Shown here one piece after another: positions 30,914 to 33,450 of a stretch of 33,450 nt of DNA. Where the stretch lies: contig JAGHRS010000012.1 of NCBI GenBank assembly GCA_018066285.1, positions 1-33,450 of the forward strand, written 5' to 3'. The notes under the pieces are model-generated. The model ran no database searches. It saw only the letters and a program-made list of their open reading frames with translations, and had not been told where the DNA came from. The translations under genes and the position numbers were made by a program. The DNA is from Candidatus Treponema caballi (lineage in GTDB: Bacteria > Spirochaetota > Spirochaetia > Treponematales > Treponemataceae). How positions within the stretch are numbered: the stretch's first letter is position 1; each line of letters starts with the position of its first letter.

Positions 30914-30957
30914 ACCCCTTTTCTGTGATTCGTGGTTGCCGTTTCCGCTGCGCTCGC

Positions 30958-32403
30958 TCAGTCGAAGGTGAACGTGTCGAACTCGGCGATGATGTTCTTT
31001 GACTCGCTCAGGAACTCGAAGTAGACGGCGTGCTTGCCGACCAGGTTGCTGACTGAGGCCTCGGCTTTCTTGTCGCCTTTCTTCATGTTCATGGTTGCGA
31101 CAATCTTGCCCTTGTAGTCGTCGATGCGGACGTTGACGGTCAGGTCTTCCTTTGCATCAATGACGGCGCTGACTTTTGTCGGGCTGATCATGCCGAACTG
31201 GATGTATCTGAAGCCGACGGTCAGCTTGCTTGTAATGTCGACAATCGGGGATGATGCGCTGTCTGTCTTTTCGTAAACCGGCTTGATGTAAGCACCGCCC
31301 ATGCCGCCGTTGTAGCCGCCTTTTGCGCCGCCCCACATGTGAACTGCGTATCCTGCTGAGATGATTTTGCGTGCATCAAGGCCGTTTACCTGAGCGCCCT
31401 GACTTGTCATCTCTACCGGGCAGGATGCGACCGGCTCGTCGTCCTTGTATGTAATCTTACCGATGAAGATTTTGCCGTTCTTGTCCATTGCGACGTCGAC
31501 CGGCTCAATCATCGCCTGGCGGCTGAACTCATCCGTGCCGATCTGGCGGTGGTAGAAGATGTACCACTGGCCGTTTACTTCCATGAGGGAGCCGTGGTTG
31601 TTGCCCCAGCGGTATGTCATGCTGTTCGTGCCGTCTCCGTTCGGGATGACCTCGCCGCCGTTGAAGCTGATGTCGCCGCCCATCTTGAAGCCGTCGAGCG
31701 GTGTGTCGCTGTACTTGTATGACAGGAAGCCGTTGCAGTCTTCATAGACGCCGTATTCAGGACGGTGTGTGTAGTAGCGCTTTGAGTAAACGTAGACGTA
31801 CTTGCCGAACAGCTTGCGTGGTGAAGAGGCCTCGAAGAAAGCATCGTTTTCATCCTGCATGTTGTCGTCCGGTGACCACTGGGTGACGCTGTGCTTGATT
31901 ACGTTGTCGCGGAGTGTCTCCTTCTTGATTGTCTTCATGTCGTCGTTCATCTCGGCGCAGAACTGATGACAGAAGCCCCAGTAAGCGTAGACGCGGCCGT
32001 CATCATCGACGAGGATTCCCGGGTCAAAGCCAAGCTCTGTCAGCTCAGGATTTGTGAACGGACCTGCAGGATCCTTGCTTGTAGCAACCATGATGCGTGA
32101 GCCCTTTGACTCAGCTGCGTACATATAGAAGGTATCTCCTTTCTGGACGACGTCCGGCGCATAGAGGATGCCGCCGTCAGTTGCAGTGTAGCAGACGCCG
32201 TGGCACTTCCAGTTTGTCAGGTCATCGATTGGGGCGCTCCAGACTACCTGGTCCGGACCGCAATATTCAGTCTTGAGCGTATCGTGTGAACCATAAAGGT
32301 AGACGCGCTTCTCGCCCTTGTATTCAAAAACTCTCGGCTCTCCGTCAGGAACATGCTCCCACATCGGCATGTACGGGTTTGCACCCTTGATATACTCTTT
32401 CAT
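30958..32403 (-). CDS. GH43 family glycoside hydrolase, probable beta-xylosidase / alpha-arabinofuranosidase
   Basis: A 481-residue enzyme without a signal peptide. The five-bladed catalytic domain fills about 1-325. VPDGEPRVF (18-26) probably holds the catalytic base Asp20. FDPGILVDDDGRVYAYWG holds Asp127, and DAFFEASSPRK holds the acid Glu191. WGNNHGS supplies the His usually placed at the active-site metal. The remaining 150 residues form a beta-sandwich resembling a CBM6-type module. It would act in the cytoplasm on arabino- or xylo-oligosaccharides, complementing GH39. AGGAGG precedes the ATG at 32403. The 126-base gap to the TetR gene contains GTGTCACAC (32507-32515), a short palindrome, and no clear promoter boxes. 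Confidence 0.92.
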   Translation of the reverse strand: MKEYIKGANPYMPMWEHVPDGEPRVFEYKGEKRVYLYGSHDTLKTEYCGPDQVVWSAPIDDLTNWKCHGVCYTATDGGILYAPDVVQKGDTFYMYAAESKGSRIMVATSKDPAGPFTNPELTELGFDPGILVDDDGRVYAYWGFCHQFCAEMNDDMKTIKKETLRDNVIKHSVTQWSPDDNMQDENDAFFEASSPRKLFGKYVYVYSKRYYTHRPEYGVYEDCNGFLSYKYSDTPLDGFKMGGDISFNGGEVIPNGDGTNSMTYRWGNNHGSLMEVNGQWYIFYHRQIGTDEFSRQAMIEPVDVAMDKNGKIFIGKITYKDDEPVASCPVEMTSQGAQVNGLDARKIISAGYAVHMWGGAKGGYNGGMGGAYIKPVYEKTDSASSPIVDITSKLTVGFRYIQFGMISPTKVSAVIDAKEDLTVNVRIDDYKGKIVATMNMKKGDKKAEASVSNLVGKHAVYFEFLSESKNIIAEFDTFTFD

Positions 32404-32529
32404 CGTTTTCCTCCTGAAACGCCGCGCGTGAAGCAGCGCATACTGTTTGTAATGGAATTCAGTGTATCACAGAAAAGGTTGAGAAAACATAATACTAATT
32501 TCGGATGTGTCACACGCAGACGGATGAGT

Positions 32530-33393
32530 TTATTTCAGTTTATCAAGGTTTCTGACAAGTTCAGATGCGATAAGTTCAGCTTTAGAAGCGTAATCGCGCA
32601 CGCGGCCTGGCTCCCCTGCGTGTTTCCTGATGAGCCCGATGTAGCCTTCGATAGCGCGCAGTGCAGGCCGCACCTGTTCTTTGAAAGCAGCGATTGCGGA
32701 GACTGGAGAACCGTCCCCTGGTAACAGAGAACCGTCCCCTGGTTTACGCAGTGTGACTGGAGAACCGTCCCCCTGTATCAGGCCGAGAACGGCGAGAAAG
32801 TAGCTGTCTTCCGGTAGTGGAATGCCGGCTTCTCCGCAGTCCCGGATGACAGCGAGCGCGTTCCTGTAGAAGACGAGGAACAAGTGGTAGGTATCTCCTT
32901 TGGAGGGAGAGGAAACTAGAGAACCGTCCCCTGGTGCTTTCTTAGAAAGGGCAGGGAGAACCGTCCCCTGGTACAGCTTGTGTGAGAGTGCGGTAAAGCT
33001 TTCGGGAACATCGCGCGCTGTGTAGAGCATGGCGGTGAACGCAAAACGCCGCCTGTCGGTGTGCTGTTCTTTCTTGAGTGCGGTGACTATTGAAAGCAGG
33101 GTAGCGCTCAAATCCGCACTGGCGGAATCGTTTGCGGCGTCTACTGCTTTTCCGGCGGTCGCGCTCAGAAAGAACGATGCGGCGGGAGTTGCCTTGAAAG
33201 CAGCTTCGAGCAGTTTCTCCTTGCTTTCGAACCGCTGGGAAACAAGCCCCTGCGAGATGCCTGCTTCTGCAGCTATATCCGTTAAGGAAGCAGAAGTGAA
33301 TCCTTTCTCTCCGAACTGATGCATTGCAGCCTGTAAAATCTTCTCATCTGTGTCTATTCTGCGTTTGCCACGTTGTGTAAGTTGTGCGCACAT
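32530..33393 (-). CDS. TetR family regulator enlarged by short GC-rich repeats
   Basis: A 287-residue regulator; TetR proteins are usually about 190-220. The N-terminal DNA-binding domain is intact: TDEKILQAAMHQFGEKGF, then SLTDIAAEAGISQGLVSQRF and ESKEKLLEAAF. The ligand-binding part (about 75-287) is interrupted by PGDGS-type stretches encoded by five copies of one DNA repeat: one reads as YQGTVLP and four read as (P/Q)GDGS. Without them the length would be close to normal. Whether the protein still binds ligand or dimerises is uncertain. It is upstream of GH43 on the same strand and may control it. TATAAA five bases before the ATG suggests a leaderless or very short leader; AAGGAT further upstream is too distant for a normal ribosome binding site. 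Confidence 0.82.
   Translation of the reverse strand: MCAQLTQRGKRRIDTDEKILQAAMHQFGEKGFTSASLTDIAAEAGISQGLVSQRFESKEKLLEAAFKATPAASFFLSATAGKAVDAANDSASADLSATLLSIVTALKKEQHTDRRRFAFTAMLYTARDVPESFTALSHKLYQGTVLPALSKKAPGDGSLVSSPSKGDTYHLFLVFYRNALAVIRDCGEAGIPLPEDSYFLAVLGLIQGDGSPVTLRKPGDGSLLPGDGSPVSAIAAFKEQVRPALRAIEGYIGLIRKHAGEPGRVRDYASKAELIASELVRNLDKLK
32707..32972. repeat. Five copies of the short repeat AGAACCGTCCCCTGGT inside the TetR gene
   Basis: Copies lie at 32707-32722, 32728-32743, 32761-32775 (one extra C, last bases changed), 32920-32935 and 32957-32972. Four are identical over 16 bases. Spacing is irregular (21 and about 33 bases in the first cluster, 37 in the second). Four copies are read in one frame and one in another, so the sequence was spread as DNA rather than selected as a peptide. 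Confidence 0.92.
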
Positions 33394-33398
33394 GCGTC

Positions 33399-33440
33399 TT
33401 TATATCCTTGTAATAAAAAGTATTAAAAGTAATAAAGCAA
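33399..33440 (-). promoter_or_regulatory. TetR promoter region with tandem AT-rich repeats
   Basis: TATAAA (33399-33404 on the minus strand) lies five bases upstream of the start codon. Upstream, three related GTAATAAA/GTATTAAA units follow at about 9-10-base spacing (33410-33437), one helical turn each. These could be a self-operator; the AT-rich composition makes chance more likely than elsewhere. Confidence 0.3.
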
Positions 33441-33450
33441 ATAGTAAAAC

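Noticed and set aside
32707-32972. CRISPR array
   Set aside because: The repeats are 16 bases, irregularly spaced, inside an open coding frame, and no cas genes are present.

Overview
The window reads as a chromosomal segment of a gut- or rumen-type spirochaete, most likely a Treponema. This rests on relaxed spirochaetal lipoboxes (LFSC, MFSC), an outer-membrane-type barrel fused to a propeller, fermentative enzymes (arylpyruvate:ferredoxin oxidoreductase, class I fumarase, malic enzyme), intracellular xylosidase-type glycoside hydrolases with a xylulokinase, and short GC-rich repeats inside coding sequence. The genus is an inference. There is no rRNA, tRNA, CRISPR array or intact insertion sequence. 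No gap between genes exceeds about 255 bases.

Layout. 1-2835 (+): an operon of a small membrane protein, a membrane-anchored S41 peptidase and an FtsH-like AAA ATPase without a protease domain. 2951-3202: a small Cys-rich protein, followed by a bidirectional terminator shared with the convergent xylulokinase (xylB, -). 4937-8613 (+): promoter, iorA, iorB and a phenylacetate-CoA ligase, a unit for interconverting aryl acids, aryl-CoAs and arylpyruvates. 8715-12401 (+): an envelope cassette of a seven-bladed propeller fused to a beta-barrel, a 42-residue lipoprotein and a 623-residue lipoprotein with a Listeria-Bacteroides repeat. 12592-14265: an ATP-grasp enzyme carrying a 39-bp tandem repeat. 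14519-16228: a SulP anion transporter. 16235-18390 (-): an ECF-like sigma factor with a long C-terminal domain, overlapping a shortened flavin reductase and then a decayed second flavodoxin gene. 18447-22227 (-): a heterodimeric ABC exporter, divergent from an AraC regulator (22321-23067, +). 23048-24722 (-): a GH18 protein and ThrH. 24758-24985: a small unknown. 24982-27581 (-): malic enzyme, fumarase alpha and fumarase beta, the C4-dicarboxylate steps between fumarate, malate and pyruvate. 27623-28884 (-): a DJ-1-type protein and a YczE/YitT-type membrane protein. 28954-32403: a cytoplasmic GH39 (+), a single-domain EamA transporter (-) and a cytoplasmic GH43 (-). 32530-33393 (-): a TetR regulator enlarged by five copies of a short GC-rich repeat.

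How the genes fit together. GH39 and GH43 lack signal peptides, so they probably trim imported xylo-oligosaccharides; xylulokinase sits about 24 kb away and serves the same catabolism. The malic enzyme/fumarase operon and IorAB supply anaerobic carbon and electron routing. The ABC exporter, AraC, sigma-factor and TetR loci are regulatory or stress-type modules.

The most interesting observations are: (i) a recurring TAnnnT hexamer exactly six bases before the ATG of genes with no convincing Shine-Dalgarno, suggesting leaderless transcripts; (ii) two unrelated repeat invasions of coding sequence that keep the frame open; (iii) an IorA lacking its usual C-terminal ferredoxin domain, next to an aryl-CoA ligase; (iv) the propeller-barrel fusion; (v) a protease-less FtsH paired with an S41 peptidase; (vi) a flavodoxin pseudogene joined by a large out-of-frame deletion.
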